This document shows, one piece after another, positions 32,898-40,190 of a stretch of DNA of 64,000 nucleotides. Numbering within the stretch: position 1 is the stretch's first letter; each line of letters starts with the position of its first letter. The notes below the pieces were generated by a model. It did no database searches. It was not told where the DNA came from and saw only the letters and a program-made list of their open reading frames with translations. The DNA is from Pseudomonas sp. J452 (GTDB taxonomy: Bacteria > Pseudomonadota > Gammaproteobacteria > Pseudomonadales > Pseudomonadaceae), in the NCBI RefSeq assembly GCF_024666525.1, contig NZ_CP088294.1, forward strand, positions 2,046,001-2,110,000, given 5' to 3'. Position numbers and translations under genes: made by a program.

Positions 32898-34118
32898 TCA
32901 GCCCGGCGGCGTCTGATGCAGGTGATCGCGCCGCGCCAGGGTCGGGAACAGCTTGATCCAGGTGCCGGTCACCAGCAGGGTACCGACCCCGCCGAGCAGC
33001 ACCGCCGGCACCGTGCCGAACCAGTGTGCGGTGACGCCGGACTCGAACTCGCCGAGCTGGTTCGAGGCGCCGATGAACAGGCCGTTGACCGCGCTGACCC
33101 GGCCGCGCATGGCGTCCGGGGTGTCCAGCTGCACCAGTGCGCCGCGAATGACCATGCTGATCATGTCCGCCGCGCCCAATATCACCAGCACCGCCATGCT
33201 GAACCAGAACGAGGTGGACAGGCCGAAGGCGATGGTCGCCACGCCGAACACCGCTACCGAGCTGAACATGATCGGCCCGGTGCGCCGCTCGATCGGGAAG
33301 CGCGCCAGCCACAGCGACATCAGCAGCGCGCCGACCGCCGGCGCCGAGCGCAGCAGACCGAGACCCCAAGGGCCGGTGAGCAGGATGTCCTTGGCGAACA
33401 CCGGCAGCAGCGCGGTGGCGCCGCCGAGCAGCACGGCGAACAGATCGAGGGAGATCGAGCCGAGCACGTCCGGCTTGCTGCGGATAAAGCGGATGCCGGC
33501 CAGCAGAGTATCCAGGGTCGCCGGCTCCTTGCGCAGCACCTGGCCCGTGGCGCTGAGGCCGAGCATCAGGCTGCAGGCCAGCACGTAGAGCAGCACGGTC
33601 GGGCCATACACCCACTGCGCGCCGAAGGCGTAGAGCAGGCCGCCGAGGGCCGGGGCAATGATGGTCGCCGCCTGCATGGCCGAGGCCGAGGCGGCTACGG
33701 CCCGGGGGAACAGCTCGACCGGCACCACGTTGGGCAACAGCGCCTGGGTCGCCGGCATCTCGAAGGTGCGCGCCAGGCCGAGGAGGAAGGCCAGGGCGAA
33801 GATCAGCTCACGGCTGATGCTGTCGGTGCCGCTCCCCAGCAACAGCGCCACGGCTACCAGGGCCTGAACGGCCTGGCAGGCGGCGGCGATCTTGCGTCGC
33901 TCGAAGCGGTCGGCGACATGCCCGGCATGCAGCATGAATAGCAGGCGCGGGAGGAATTCGGCGAGGCCGACCAGGCCCAGGTCGAGCACGCTGCCGGTCA
34001 GCTGGTAGAGGTGCCAGCCGATGGCCACGGTGAGCATCTGGAAGCCGCTGGCGGTGAATACGCGGGCCAGCCAGAAGGCCATGAACGGCTTGTGCCGGCG
34101 CAGCAGGAGTTCGGACAT
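32898..34118 (-). CDS. MFS transporter (EntS-like exporter branch)
   Basis: A 406-residue protein with about 12 membrane helices. The start MSELLLRRHKPFMAFWLARV and the loop between helices 2 and 3, AGHVADRFERRKI, fit the MFS_3/EntS-like exporters. Later segments such as ADMISMVIRGALVQLDTPDAMRGRVSAVNGLF are typical of that group. The substrate is unknown. It is flanked by a REP on each side. Confidence 0.88.
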   Translation of the reverse strand: MSELLLRRHKPFMAFWLARVFTASGFQMLTVAIGWHLYQLTGSVLDLGLVGLAEFLPRLLFMLHAGHVADRFERRKIAAACQAVQALVAVALLLGSGTDSISRELIFALAFLLGLARTFEMPATQALLPNVVPVELFPRAVAASASAMQAATIIAPALGGLLYAFGAQWVYGPTVLLYVLACSLMLGLSATGQVLRKEPATLDTLLAGIRFIRSKPDVLGSISLDLFAVLLGGATALLPVFAKDILLTGPWGLGLLRSAPAVGALLMSLWLARFPIERRTGPIMFSSVAVFGVATIAFGLSTSFWFSMAVLVILGAADMISMVIRGALVQLDTPDAMRGRVSAVNGLFIGASNQLGEFESGVTAHWFGTVPAVLLGGVGTLLVTGTWIKLFPTLARRDHLHQTPPG

Positions 34119-34237
34119 GACAGGGGATGCTTAGGCGGCTAACGAGGTTCGCCAGCCTAGCATGGCTGGCGCTCGGTGCCGTCGCGAATGCTGAGCGCTG
34201 TGTTCGCCAATTGCACGGCTGGCGGCGTGCGCAACCT

Positions 34238-34299
34238 GTAGCCCGGACTTCAGTCCGGGTTAGGCGGAGCTGCGGCTCCCGGACTGAAGTCCGGGCTAC
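34238..34299. repeat. REP-type palindrome (GTAGCCCGGACTTCAGTCCGGG class)
   Basis: Arms identical to those of the copy at 29477, here with a different 20-base loop. It lies between the MFS and MerR genes. Confidence 0.85.
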
Positions 34300-34326
34300 C
34301 CTTGGGGTACGACACCGGCGCGTTGT

Positions 34327-34737
34327 TCAGGCGCAGCAGTCGCGGCTATCCAGGGCTTCCAGCAGGCGGCAGTGTTCGGCGTGGCCGCTCTGGCAGCCGG
34401 TGATCTTGTTCAGCTCGGCCTGCATGCTCTGCAGGTCGCGGATGCGCGCCGCGATGGTATCCAGGTGTTCGCGCACCATCTGGTCGGCGCTGGCGCAGGG
34501 GCTTTCGGGATGGGCAGCGAGATCCAGCAGGCTGCGGATTTCCTCCAGGCTGAAGCCCAGTTCGCGGCCGCGGCGGATAAAGCGCAGGCGGCGCACGTCC
34601 ATGTCCTGATAGTGGCGATAGCCGGCGGCGCTGCGCTGGGGTGGCGGGAGGAGGCCGGAGCGTTCGTAGAAGCGGACGGTCTCCAGGTTGACGCCGCTCT
34701 CGCGGCTGAGCACGCCGATGGTGAGGGGTTTGCTCAT
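34327..34737 (-). CDS. MerR-family heavy-metal-responsive regulator (CadR/ZntR/PbrR-like)
   Basis: A 136-residue MerR regulator: N-terminal HTH (LTIGVLSRESGVNLETVRFY), the ERSGLLPPPQRSAAGYRHY wing, a dimerisation helix, and a metal-binding end with Cys in SPCASADQM, GCQSGHAEHC and the terminal DCCA. The arrangement fits Cd/Zn/Pb-responsive members rather than oxidative SoxR. It is divergent from a cation efflux gene, with a MerR-type promoter between them (34753), so it most likely activates that gene. Confidence 0.9.
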   Translation of the reverse strand: MSKPLTIGVLSRESGVNLETVRFYERSGLLPPPQRSAAGYRHYQDMDVRRLRFIRRGRELGFSLEEIRSLLDLAAHPESPCASADQMVREHLDTIAARIRDLQSMQAELNKITGCQSGHAEHCRLLEALDSRDCCA

Positions 34738-34752
34738 GCTTGACTCCGCTGC

Positions 34753-34783
34753 TTGACCCCGTAGTTGCTACAGGCTTTAGCCT
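34753..34783 (+). promoter_or_regulatory. MerR-type promoter/operator for the cation efflux gene
   Basis: TTGACC and TAGCCT are spaced by 19 bp, the overlong spacing that MerR-family activators correct by twisting DNA. The spacer CCGTAGTTGCTACAGGCTT contains the imperfect dyad GTAG-TTG-CTAC, very like known CadR/ZntR operators. Confidence 0.8.
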
Positions 34784-34812
34784 AGTCTGCACCTGAACCA
34801 AGGAGATGCCAA

Positions 34813-35436
34813 ATGGGTGCTCATTGCTGCAATCACGACCAGGAAATCAGCCGCTCGCGGCGCTACCGCAAGATCCTGTGGCTGGCGCTGGTGGTCAACT
34901 TCGTCATGTTCGCCGTAGAGATCGGCGCCGGCCTGCGCGCCGGTTCGGTGTCGCTGCTGGCTGATTCGCTGGACTTCCTCGGCGACGCCGGCAACTACGC
35001 CATCAGCCTGTGGGTGCTCGGTCTCGGTGTGGTGCTGCGCGCCCGCGCCGCACAGTTCAAAGCGTTGAGCATGCTGCTGTTCGGCCTGGGGGTCTTGGCT
35101 GCGGCAGTCTGGCAACTGCTGCAGGGCGAGGTGCCGAATGCGCCGACCATGGGCGTGGTCGGTAGCCTGGCGCTGCTGGCCAATCTCGGGGTGGCCGCTC
35201 TGCTGTACGCCTACCGCGAGGGGGACAGCAACATGCGCAGCGTCTGGCTGTGCACCCGTAACGATGCCCTGGGCAACCTGGCCGTGCTACTCGCCGCCCT
35301 CGGTGTGTTCGGTACCGGGAGTGCCTGGCCGGATCTGCTGGTGGCGGTGATCATGGCCAGCCTGGCGATTTCCGCGGCGATCCAGGTATTGCGCCAGGCG
35401 CGCGGCGAGTTGGCGGAGGCGGCCGAGCATGCGTAA
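34813..35436 (+). CDS. Cation diffusion facilitator-like transporter
   Basis: A 207-residue, six-helix CDF-type protein with a metal-binding N-terminus (MGAHCCNHDQE). Motifs SVSLLADSLDFLGDAGNYAI (helix 2) and TRNDALGNLAVLLAALGVF (helix 5) carry the Asp/Asn ligands of the transport site. It lacks the long cytoplasmic C-terminal domain of FieF-type CDFs. Expected to export Zn/Cd/Co from the cytoplasm under control of the adjacent MerR regulator. The next gene overlaps its end by 8 bp. Confidence 0.88.
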   Translation: MGAHCCNHDQEISRSRRYRKILWLALVVNFVMFAVEIGAGLRAGSVSLLADSLDFLGDAGNYAISLWVLGLGVVLRARAAQFKALSMLLFGLGVLAAAVWQLLQGEVPNAPTMGVVGSLALLANLGVAALLYAYREGDSNMRSVWLCTRNDALGNLAVLLAALGVFGTGSAWPDLLVAVIMASLAISAAIQVLRQARGELAEAAEHA

Positions 35437-35764
35437 CGCACTGCATGAGGCCATGCTGCTGGCCTTTGCCGAATCCCGCCGCGCCCTGCAGGCGGGCGAC
35501 CTGCCGGCTGCCTTCATCAGCCTGGAGCGCGCGCATATCCTCAGTCAGCGCCGGCCACTGTGGCATGCGCAGTCGCACTGGCTGATGTTGCGTGCCGGCT
35601 GGCTGGCAGGTGACTGGCGCGAAGTGCTGGGGCAGCTGCCACGCATCTTCGCCGCGCTACTGTTCTCGCGGATCTGGGTGCCGCTGGGCAATAACGGGCG
35701 GGCGCGGGTCAGTGCATTCAAGCCGATGCCGGTGTCGGAAGAGCTGCGCCGGCTACTGGAGTAG
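35429..35764 (+). CDS. DUF3703 protein
   Basis: A 111-residue soluble protein that overlaps the 3' end of the cation transporter gene, so translation is coupled. DUF3703 features: ALQAGDLPAAFISLERAHIL, RPLWHAQSHWLMLRAGW and GNNGRARVSAFKPMPV. Genes of this family commonly sit beside CDF or MerR metal genes; no function is established, so a role in metal resistance is inferred from context only. Confidence 0.85.
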   Translation: MRNALHEAMLLAFAESRRALQAGDLPAAFISLERAHILSQRRPLWHAQSHWLMLRAGWLAGDWREVLGQLPRIFAALLFSRIWVPLGNNGRARVSAFKPMPVSEELRRLLE

Positions 35765-35789
35765 TCCGCAAAGGCGCCGCACCCGGACC

Positions 35790-35848
35790 GTAGCCCGGAT
35801 GTAATCCGGGGGCGGAGTTGCCTGTTTCCCGAATTGCATCCGGGCTTC
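35790..35848. repeat. Degenerate REP-type palindrome (GTAGCCCGGATGTAATCCGGG)
   Basis: Left arm GTAGCCCGGATGTAATCCGGG against right arm CCCGAATTGCATCCGGGCTTC; several mismatches, 17-base loop. Between convergent genes. Confidence 0.75.
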
Positions 35849-35890
35849 GCCTTGCGGCGTTGCCGTGCCTCACCCTCGCGCGGCCAGGCG

Positions 35891-36109
35891 TCAGCCGTGA
35901 ATGCCGCGCGCGGCTTCGATGAGGTAGGTGATGATCGGCTTGGCCAGGAAGGCGAACAGGCACAGGCCCAGGCCGAGGAACAGGATCGCGGTGCCCAGGC
36001 GGCCGGCTTTGGACTTCTTCGCCAGGTCCCAGATGATGAAGGCCATGAACACCATCAGCCCGCCCACCAGTACGTACATCATCAGGGCTTCGAACTGTTC
36101 GGTTTCCAT
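35891..36109 (-). CDS. DUF2788 small membrane protein
   Basis: A 72-residue protein with two helices (MMYVLVGGLMVFMAFIIWDL and TAILFLGLGLCLFAFLAKPI) separated by KKSKAGRLG, the DUF2788 pattern. Function unknown. Ends IEAARGIHG. Confidence 0.85.
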   Translation of the reverse strand: METEQFEALMMYVLVGGLMVFMAFIIWDLAKKSKAGRLGTAILFLGLGLCLFAFLAKPIITYLIEAARGIHG

Positions 36110-36191
36110 GGCGACCTCAACGGCAATAGCAGGGGATAGACAACGGCCGGCGATTATACGCGTGGCCTGTCAGCCTGCCAGCAGGCGTTGA

Positions 36192-36411
36192 TCGGCCCGC
36201 GATCTCCTGACTGTCGGCCATGCGGCGTTAGGAATGGCCTCGGCAAGCCGCTTGCGGCTAACGCGCGTTAGCGAGGCCCGAAGGGCGAGTGGAGCGAGTC
36301 ATGCTCATTTACAGCTCGCAAACTCCGCCCCTCGGCGCTTTGACCAGCCGGAGGCTGTTACTAACGTAGCGCCTTGCCTGGCTCTAATTCAGAAGATCGT
36401 GAATAAGTGCT
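36192..36411. repeat. Terminal-inverted-repeat element, copy B (degenerate ends)
   Basis: Shares with copy A the blocks TCGGCCATGCGGCGTTAGGA, ATGCTCATTTACAGCTCGCA and GACCAGCCGGAGGCTGTTAC plus AACGTAGCGCCTTG. It has an extra ~45 bp inside and decayed ends (left GCGATCTCC, right AGATCGTGAATAAGTGCT). Its right end abuts the stop codon of the Lrp-family gene. Confidence 0.7.
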
Positions 36412-36890
36412 CACTCGCGCAGATGGTTGAGCGGCAGCTCGGTGCTGGCCAGTACCGAGTCGAGCACGAAGCTGGAGCGTACGCTGGTCACGCCTTCGAT
36501 GCGGGTCAGCTGGCCGAGGAGGAATTTCTGGTAGTGGTCCATGTCCGGCACCACCACCTTGAGCTGGTAGTCGGCGTCCATCCCGGTGACCAGGCTGCAC
36601 TCCAGCACTTCCGGACACTGGCGGATCACCGCCTGGAAGTGCTCGAAGCGCTCCGGGGTGTGCCGGTCCATGCCGATCAGGACAAAGGCGGTCAGGCTCA
36701 GGCCGAGTTTTTTGCGATCCAGCAGGGCCACCTGACGGGTGATATAGCCATCGTCCTCCAGTTGCTTGACCCGTCGCGAACAGGGCGAAGGCGACAGGCC
36801 GATGCGCTCGGCCAGTTCCTGATTGGAGATGCGCGCGTCGCGCTGCAGTTCGGCGAGGATGCGCAGGTCGTAGCGGTCGAGCTTGTTCAT
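36411..36890 (-). CDS. Lrp/AsnC-family transcriptional regulator
   Basis: A 159-residue regulator beginning MNKLDRYDLRILAELQRDAR. The N-terminal HTH reads SNQELAERIGLSPSPCSRRV and the C-terminal RAM/AsnC domain contains VTGMDADYQLKVVVPDMDHY. Such proteins respond to amino acids. The start at 36890 excludes 12 upstream residues that lack homology. The usual partner (a catabolic gene divergent from it) is not present in the next 300 bp. Confidence 0.9.
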   Translation of the reverse strand: MNKLDRYDLRILAELQRDARISNQELAERIGLSPSPCSRRVKQLEDDGYITRQVALLDRKKLGLSLTAFVLIGMDRHTPERFEHFQAVIRQCPEVLECSLVTGMDADYQLKVVVPDMDHYQKFLLGQLTRIEGVTSVRSSFVLDSVLASTELPLNHLRE

Positions 36891-36926
36891 TATTGGGCTT
36901 CTATGTGTTCGGATTGCGCTGATCAA

Positions 36927-37226
36927 TCTATCAGTGGTTTAAAATTGCGCAAGTAATCTATTGGTGAGCAATATTCGCAATCCTTGGTCGCTCTCGCTTG
37001 GTTAAGCTTCTCCACAGTTTCATGGCCCGGACGTTGAAGTCCACCCGCAGCACCCAATCAGGTGTCGCGGTGCCGGCGGTCCTACCGGATCGCGCAGGCT
37101 CCCGGGTTCGCACCGCCCAACCAGGCGGGCGAGGAAAGCGGCGACACCATCGCCCGTGCCGGACAAGAAAAAGGGGAGGCCATGTGCCTCCCCTTTTTCT
37201 TGCCTGCGATTTGCCTGAGCCAGGTG
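36927..37226. other. 300-bp stretch without a recognisable gene, ending in a strong hairpin
   Basis: The first ~60 bp should contain the lrp-type promoter (AT-rich, TTTAAAATTGCGCAAG). From ~36975 to 37160 the sequence is GC-rich and unrecognised; short open frames show no family resemblance. It runs into the terminator at 37166. It may encode a small RNA or be the remnant of a deleted gene; I cannot tell which. Confidence 0.4.
37166..37203. terminator. Strong bidirectional rho-independent terminator
   Basis: Perfect 15-bp arms AGAAAAAGGGGAGGC and GCCTCCCCTTTTTCT around CATGT. It would end the MAPEG transcript on the minus strand and any plus-strand transcript from 36.96-37.16 kb. Confidence 0.9.
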
Positions 37227-37652
37227 TCAGAGCAGGCCACTCAAACTGAGCAGCCACCAGGCCAAGATCAGCAGTTGCACCAGGAAGCCGGCGAAGCGCA
37301 GCCAGACGAACAACGCGCTGGTGCTGATCAGGTGCATTACCGACTGGAACAGCCGTGCGCCGAGCAACACGCAGGCCAGCGGGTCGGTCAGCGCGGTTTG
37401 CCCGCTGGCGATGGCATAGAGCAGCACGGCCGCCAGCAATGGCAGGTTTTCCACGCAGTTGGCATGGGCGCGCACCAGGCGTTGGCCGAATTCACTGGGC
37501 GTGTTGCTGCCGTCCGGGGCGAAGGCGTTGACCCGCATCCTGCCGCTCAGCACCAGCAGGCCGCGTTGGTTGATCAGCAGCAAGACCAGCAACAGAGACC
37601 AGGCCGCCAGGCCAAGCAGGGCAATCGCGCTGGGGGTTAGGGGAACAGGCAT
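37227..37652 (-). CDS. MAPEG-family membrane protein
   Basis: A 141-residue protein with four helices. Residues RMRVNAFAPDGSNTPSEFGQ followed by RLVRAHANCVENLPLLAAVL are the MAPEG signature, including the RAHxNxxE motif of eicosanoid/glutathione metabolism enzymes. Bacterial members are of unknown activity. Ends directly at the terminator (37166-37203). Confidence 0.88.
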   Translation of the reverse strand: MPVPLTPSAIALLGLAAWSLLLVLLLINQRGLLVLSGRMRVNAFAPDGSNTPSEFGQRLVRAHANCVENLPLLAAVLLYAIASGQTALTDPLACVLLGARLFQSVMHLISTSALFVWLRFAGFLVQLLILAWWLLSLSGLL

Positions 37653-37674
37653 GCAGCACCTCGATATTGTTGTT

Positions 37675-37764
37675 AGAACCTGTTTACGATCTCCTGGCCG
37701 TCGGCCATACGGCGTTAAAAACAGCCTCGTCTGGCTCTAGTCCAAAAGATCGTAAACAGGTTCT
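37675..37764. repeat. Terminal-inverted-repeat element, copy C (internally deleted, perfect ends)
   Basis: A 90-bp element with perfect 18-bp inverted ends, AGAACCTGTTTACGATCT and AGATCGTAAACAGGTTCT. It keeps the left block TCGGCCATACGGCGTTAAAA and the right block CTGGCTCTAG found in copies A and B and lacks the middle. A typical internally deleted non-autonomous element. Confidence 0.8.
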
Positions 37765-37795
37765 TAGGAGTGGGGCTGCGCCAGCTTAGAGTTTT

Positions 37796-37856
37796 TAGAG
37801 CAATTGCTCTAGTTGATTTTACACAAACGATGCGCGGCCTTTACCCTGGCTTTACA
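37796..37856. promoter_or_regulatory. Candidate operator region: 16-bp palindrome and TTTAC direct repeats
   Basis: A perfect palindrome TAGAGCAATTGCTCTA (37796-37811) is followed by TTTACC (37840) and TTTACA (37851), direct hexamers with the 11-bp period used by OmpR/PhoB-type response regulators. A further TTTACA-like box lies at 37818. They are upstream of a small ORF with a good ribosome-binding site (37900). The regulator is unknown. Confidence 0.4.
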
Positions 37857-37899
37857 CGGGCTCTGGGAGACTGCCCGGAGTAACTTCGGAGACCCTGGC

Positions 37900-38103
37900 A
37901 TGCGCCGTACCCCGCTTATCCTGGCCGATATCGGCATCCTTCTGCTGCTCGGCCTGACACCTTTGCTGCCGAGCCTGGTGCCGGCGGTCGAGCCGTCAGT
38001 GCGGCACGACTTCGACCGGGTCGGCGTGCACCAGCACCTCGGCGCGCGGAAATTCGCTGCGGATAGCACCCTCGACCCGCTCGCAGAGCCGGTGAACCTC
38101 TAA
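37900..38103 (+). CDS. Small ORF, probably a gene truncated by the fieF-fragment junction
   Basis: 67 codons from ATG 37900, preceded by CGGAGA. The first ~32 residues, MRRTPLILADIGILLLLGLT then PLLPSLVPAVEP, look like a genuine signal-anchor start. From about codon 33 the frame runs antisense through the fieF 3'-end fragment (37996-38103) and loses any protein character. I read it as the 5' end of an older gene cut by the rearrangement that placed the fragment here. I do not recognise the original protein. Confidence 0.4.
   Translation: MRRTPLILADIGILLLLGLTPLLPSLVPAVEPSVRHDFDRVGVHQHLGARKFAADSTLDPLAEPVNL
37996..38103 (-). pseudogene. Displaced 3' end of a fieF-type cation efflux gene
   Basis: Encodes EVHRLCERVEGAIRSEFPRA then EVLVHADPVEVVPH and a stop, matching the last 34 codons of the intact transporter at 45211 (EAHGLCELVERAIRSEFPRA, EVLVHPDPVEVMQH). 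By eye about 88% of bases match over ~110 bp, in the same orientation and including the base context around the stop. There is no upstream transporter sequence; the frame upstream is antisense to the AraC gene. Confidence 0.85.
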
Positions 38104-39152
38104 CCGCCAGTTTCTGCCGATGCCACCGCCGCGGATGACTGGCCCCGGCGCTTCCATTGGCCGGGCGCGCGACCGGTCCAGCGGCTGAAGGCGCGGGAGA
38201 AGCTGGCCGCCTCGGCGTAGCCCAGACGCTGGGCGATGCTGTTGAGATCCAGGCGCGAGTCGCTGAGCAGGCGCTCGGCCAGGCGCTGCTTGATCTGCTC
38301 GTTGAGCTGCTGGAAGGCGTGGCCTTCGCTGGCCAGGCGGCGGTGCAGGGTGCGTTCGGACAGGCCCAGGCGCTGCGCCACCGCGCGGCCGCTGAGCAGG
38401 CTGGCCGAGTCGCGGATCAGCACCTGCTGCACCAGGCGCGCGGTGGGCGCCTTGACCAGGCTGTGGGAAATTTCCAGGCACAGGCGCTCGCACAGCTGCT
38501 CGCCCTCGCTGTGGGCGCTGATATGCGCCTGCGGCAGGCTGAATTGCAGGTCGGCGTGGGAAAACAGGATGCCGTTGCGCGTGGCGTCGAAGCGCACCGG
38601 GTAGGGGAAGTCGCGTTGCAGGGCGCTCAGGTCGGCCGGGGCGCCGCTGGTCATCTCCACCGCCAGGGGCGCGGCTGGTCGTTGCAGCAACTCGGCGGCC
38701 ACGCCCAGGCAGGCGGCCAGGCCGCGTTCGATCACGAAGGCGCGGGCATCCTGGGGCAGCACGCTGGCGTCGAACAGCAGCCAGGTGCCCTGGCGATCCG
38801 CCTCGATCCGTGCCGGGCACAGGGTCAGGGCCAGCAACTGGAAGCGGCTGAAGGTGGCAAACGCCTCGCCGAGGGTGCGGCTGGCGAGCATGGTGAAACC
38901 CAGCAGGCCCAGCGAGGTGAGGTGGTAGCGCTGCCCGGCGACGAAGCCCAGGCCCGGGCGGCCGGCATGCTCGATCACATTGCGGATCACCGCCAGCTCC
39001 TGCCAGGCCTCGATCTGTGCATTGCGCTGCTGCAGCGCAGCATCGGCGATGGCGCTACCGATCAGGCAGGTGGCGGCTTCCACGCCTTCCGCCTGGGCGG
39101 TTTCCAGCAGGTAGCGCACGCCCGTCAGCGGGCGGTTCTGACGCCAATCCAT
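38100..39152 (-). CDS. AraC-family transcriptional regulator (Arabinose_bd type)
   Basis: A 350-residue regulator with an N-terminal ligand domain of the type seen in OruR/ArgR-like pseudomonad regulators (AFATFSRFQLLALTLCPARI) and C-terminal tandem HTHs: SGRAVAQRLGLSERTLHRRL and LNSIAQRLGYAEAASFSRAF. It is divergent from a TauD-type dioxygenase gene with two clear direct repeats between them (39198), the likely binding site. The stop overlaps the fieF fragment by four bases, meaning the fragment junction is right at its 3' end. Confidence 0.9.
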   Translation of the reverse strand: MDWRQNRPLTGVRYLLETAQAEGVEAATCLIGSAIADAALQQRNAQIEAWQELAVIRNVIEHAGRPGLGFVAGQRYHLTSLGLLGFTMLASRTLGEAFATFSRFQLLALTLCPARIEADRQGTWLLFDASVLPQDARAFVIERGLAACLGVAAELLQRPAAPLAVEMTSGAPADLSALQRDFPYPVRFDATRNGILFSHADLQFSLPQAHISAHSEGEQLCERLCLEISHSLVKAPTARLVQQVLIRDSASLLSGRAVAQRLGLSERTLHRRLASEGHAFQQLNEQIKQRLAERLLSDSRLDLNSIAQRLGYAEAASFSRAFSRWTGRAPGQWKRRGQSSAAVASAETGG

Positions 39153-39197
39153 GCGCTGTTTTCCTCGTTCGGGGCACTCTGGCGATGAATGCCGCTA

Positions 39198-39233
39198 TGG
39201 CAGTAATTATCATTTTTTGGCAGTGATCATCAT
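39198..39233. promoter_or_regulatory. Tandem direct repeat, probable AraC-regulator operator
   Basis: TGGCAGTAATTATCAT (39198-39213) and TGGCAGTGATCATCAT (39218-39233) match at 14 of 16 bases, with a 20-bp period. Tandem direct half-sites about two helical turns apart are the normal target of AraC-family dimers. Located in the divergent region between the AraC gene and the dioxygenase operon. Confidence 0.75.
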
Positions 39234-39293
39234 GGTCGAGCCTAGCACTCGCATCGCATCCTGTAAGCACTCCAACAACAACGAGTGCGCGCC

Positions 39294-40190
39294 ATGAGCG
39301 AGTTCATCTACTGCCTGCCCAGCCATAACCGTGCCGCCAGCTACCAGCACATGCGCGTCACCCCGAGCACCGGGGCCATCGGCGCAGACGTCGAGGACCT
39401 CGATCTGACCCGCCTGAGCGACGCGGGCTTTGCCGAGCTGCGCCAGGCCCTGCTGGCGCACAAAGTCATCTTCATCCGCGACCAGGCTCTGAGCGTCAGC
39501 GACCTGGAGCGGGTTACCCAGCAGCTCGGCGAATTCGGCCGCGAGCCCTATGTGACCTGCATGGACGACCACCCCCATGTGGTGCATGTGGTCAAGGAGG
39601 CCAGCGAGAAGACGCCTTTCGTGTTTGGCGGCGCCTGGCACACCGACTGGACCTTCCAGGAGCGTCCGCCGGCATTCACCTTGCTCTATGGCCATGACAT
39701 CCCGCCCTTCGGCGGCGATACCTGCTACGCCAACCTGGCGCTGGCCTATGAATGGCTGTCACCGGGGATGAAAAAGCTGCTGGAAAACCTCGACGCGGTG
39801 CACAGCCCGGAAATGGCCTATGGGGTCAACGCCAAGCACAACGCCCTGCTGGAAAACATGGCGATCCGCTACGGCAGCGACACCTCGGCGGAAACGCGCA
39901 GCCACCCGTTGGTGACCCGCCATCCGGAAACCGGGCAGCAGGTGCTGTTCATCAACCCGGCCTACACCACCGGCATCAAGGGCCTGCGCGCAGAAGAGGC
40001 GCGGCCGCTGCTGGATTACCTGTTCCAGCTGGCCACCACGGAGGCCTTCACCTGCCGCATGCGCTGGCGCCAGGGCACCCTGGCGATCTGGGACAACCGC
40101 AGCACCTGGCATATGCCGGTGGCCGACTACCACGGCATGCGCCGCGAAATGTTCCGCACCACCGTGGTCGGCGAGGTACCGAGCCGATGA
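39294..40190 (+). CDS. TauD/TfdA-family alpha-ketoglutarate-dependent dioxygenase
   Basis: A 298-residue Fe(II)/2-oxoglutarate dioxygenase. Motifs: the HxD pair in GGAWHTDWTFQERPP, the distal histidine in WDNRSTWHMPVADYHG and the 2-oxoglutarate-binding Arg in GMRREMFRTTV. Family members oxidise taurine, aryloxyalkanoates, alkyl sulfates and other organic acids; the substrate here is unknown. The ATG at 39294 is preferred to GTG 39285. It overlaps the next gene by ATGA, and the shared operator region suggests induction by the AraC regulator at 38100. Confidence 0.9.
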   Translation: MSEFIYCLPSHNRAASYQHMRVTPSTGAIGADVEDLDLTRLSDAGFAELRQALLAHKVIFIRDQALSVSDLERVTQQLGEFGREPYVTCMDDHPHVVHVVKEASEKTPFVFGGAWHTDWTFQERPPAFTLLYGHDIPPFGGDTCYANLALAYEWLSPGMKKLLENLDAVHSPEMAYGVNAKHNALLENMAIRYGSDTSAETRSHPLVTRHPETGQQVLFINPAYTTGIKGLRAEEARPLLDYLFQLATTEAFTCRMRWRQGTLAIWDNRSTWHMPVADYHGMRREMFRTTVVGEVPSR

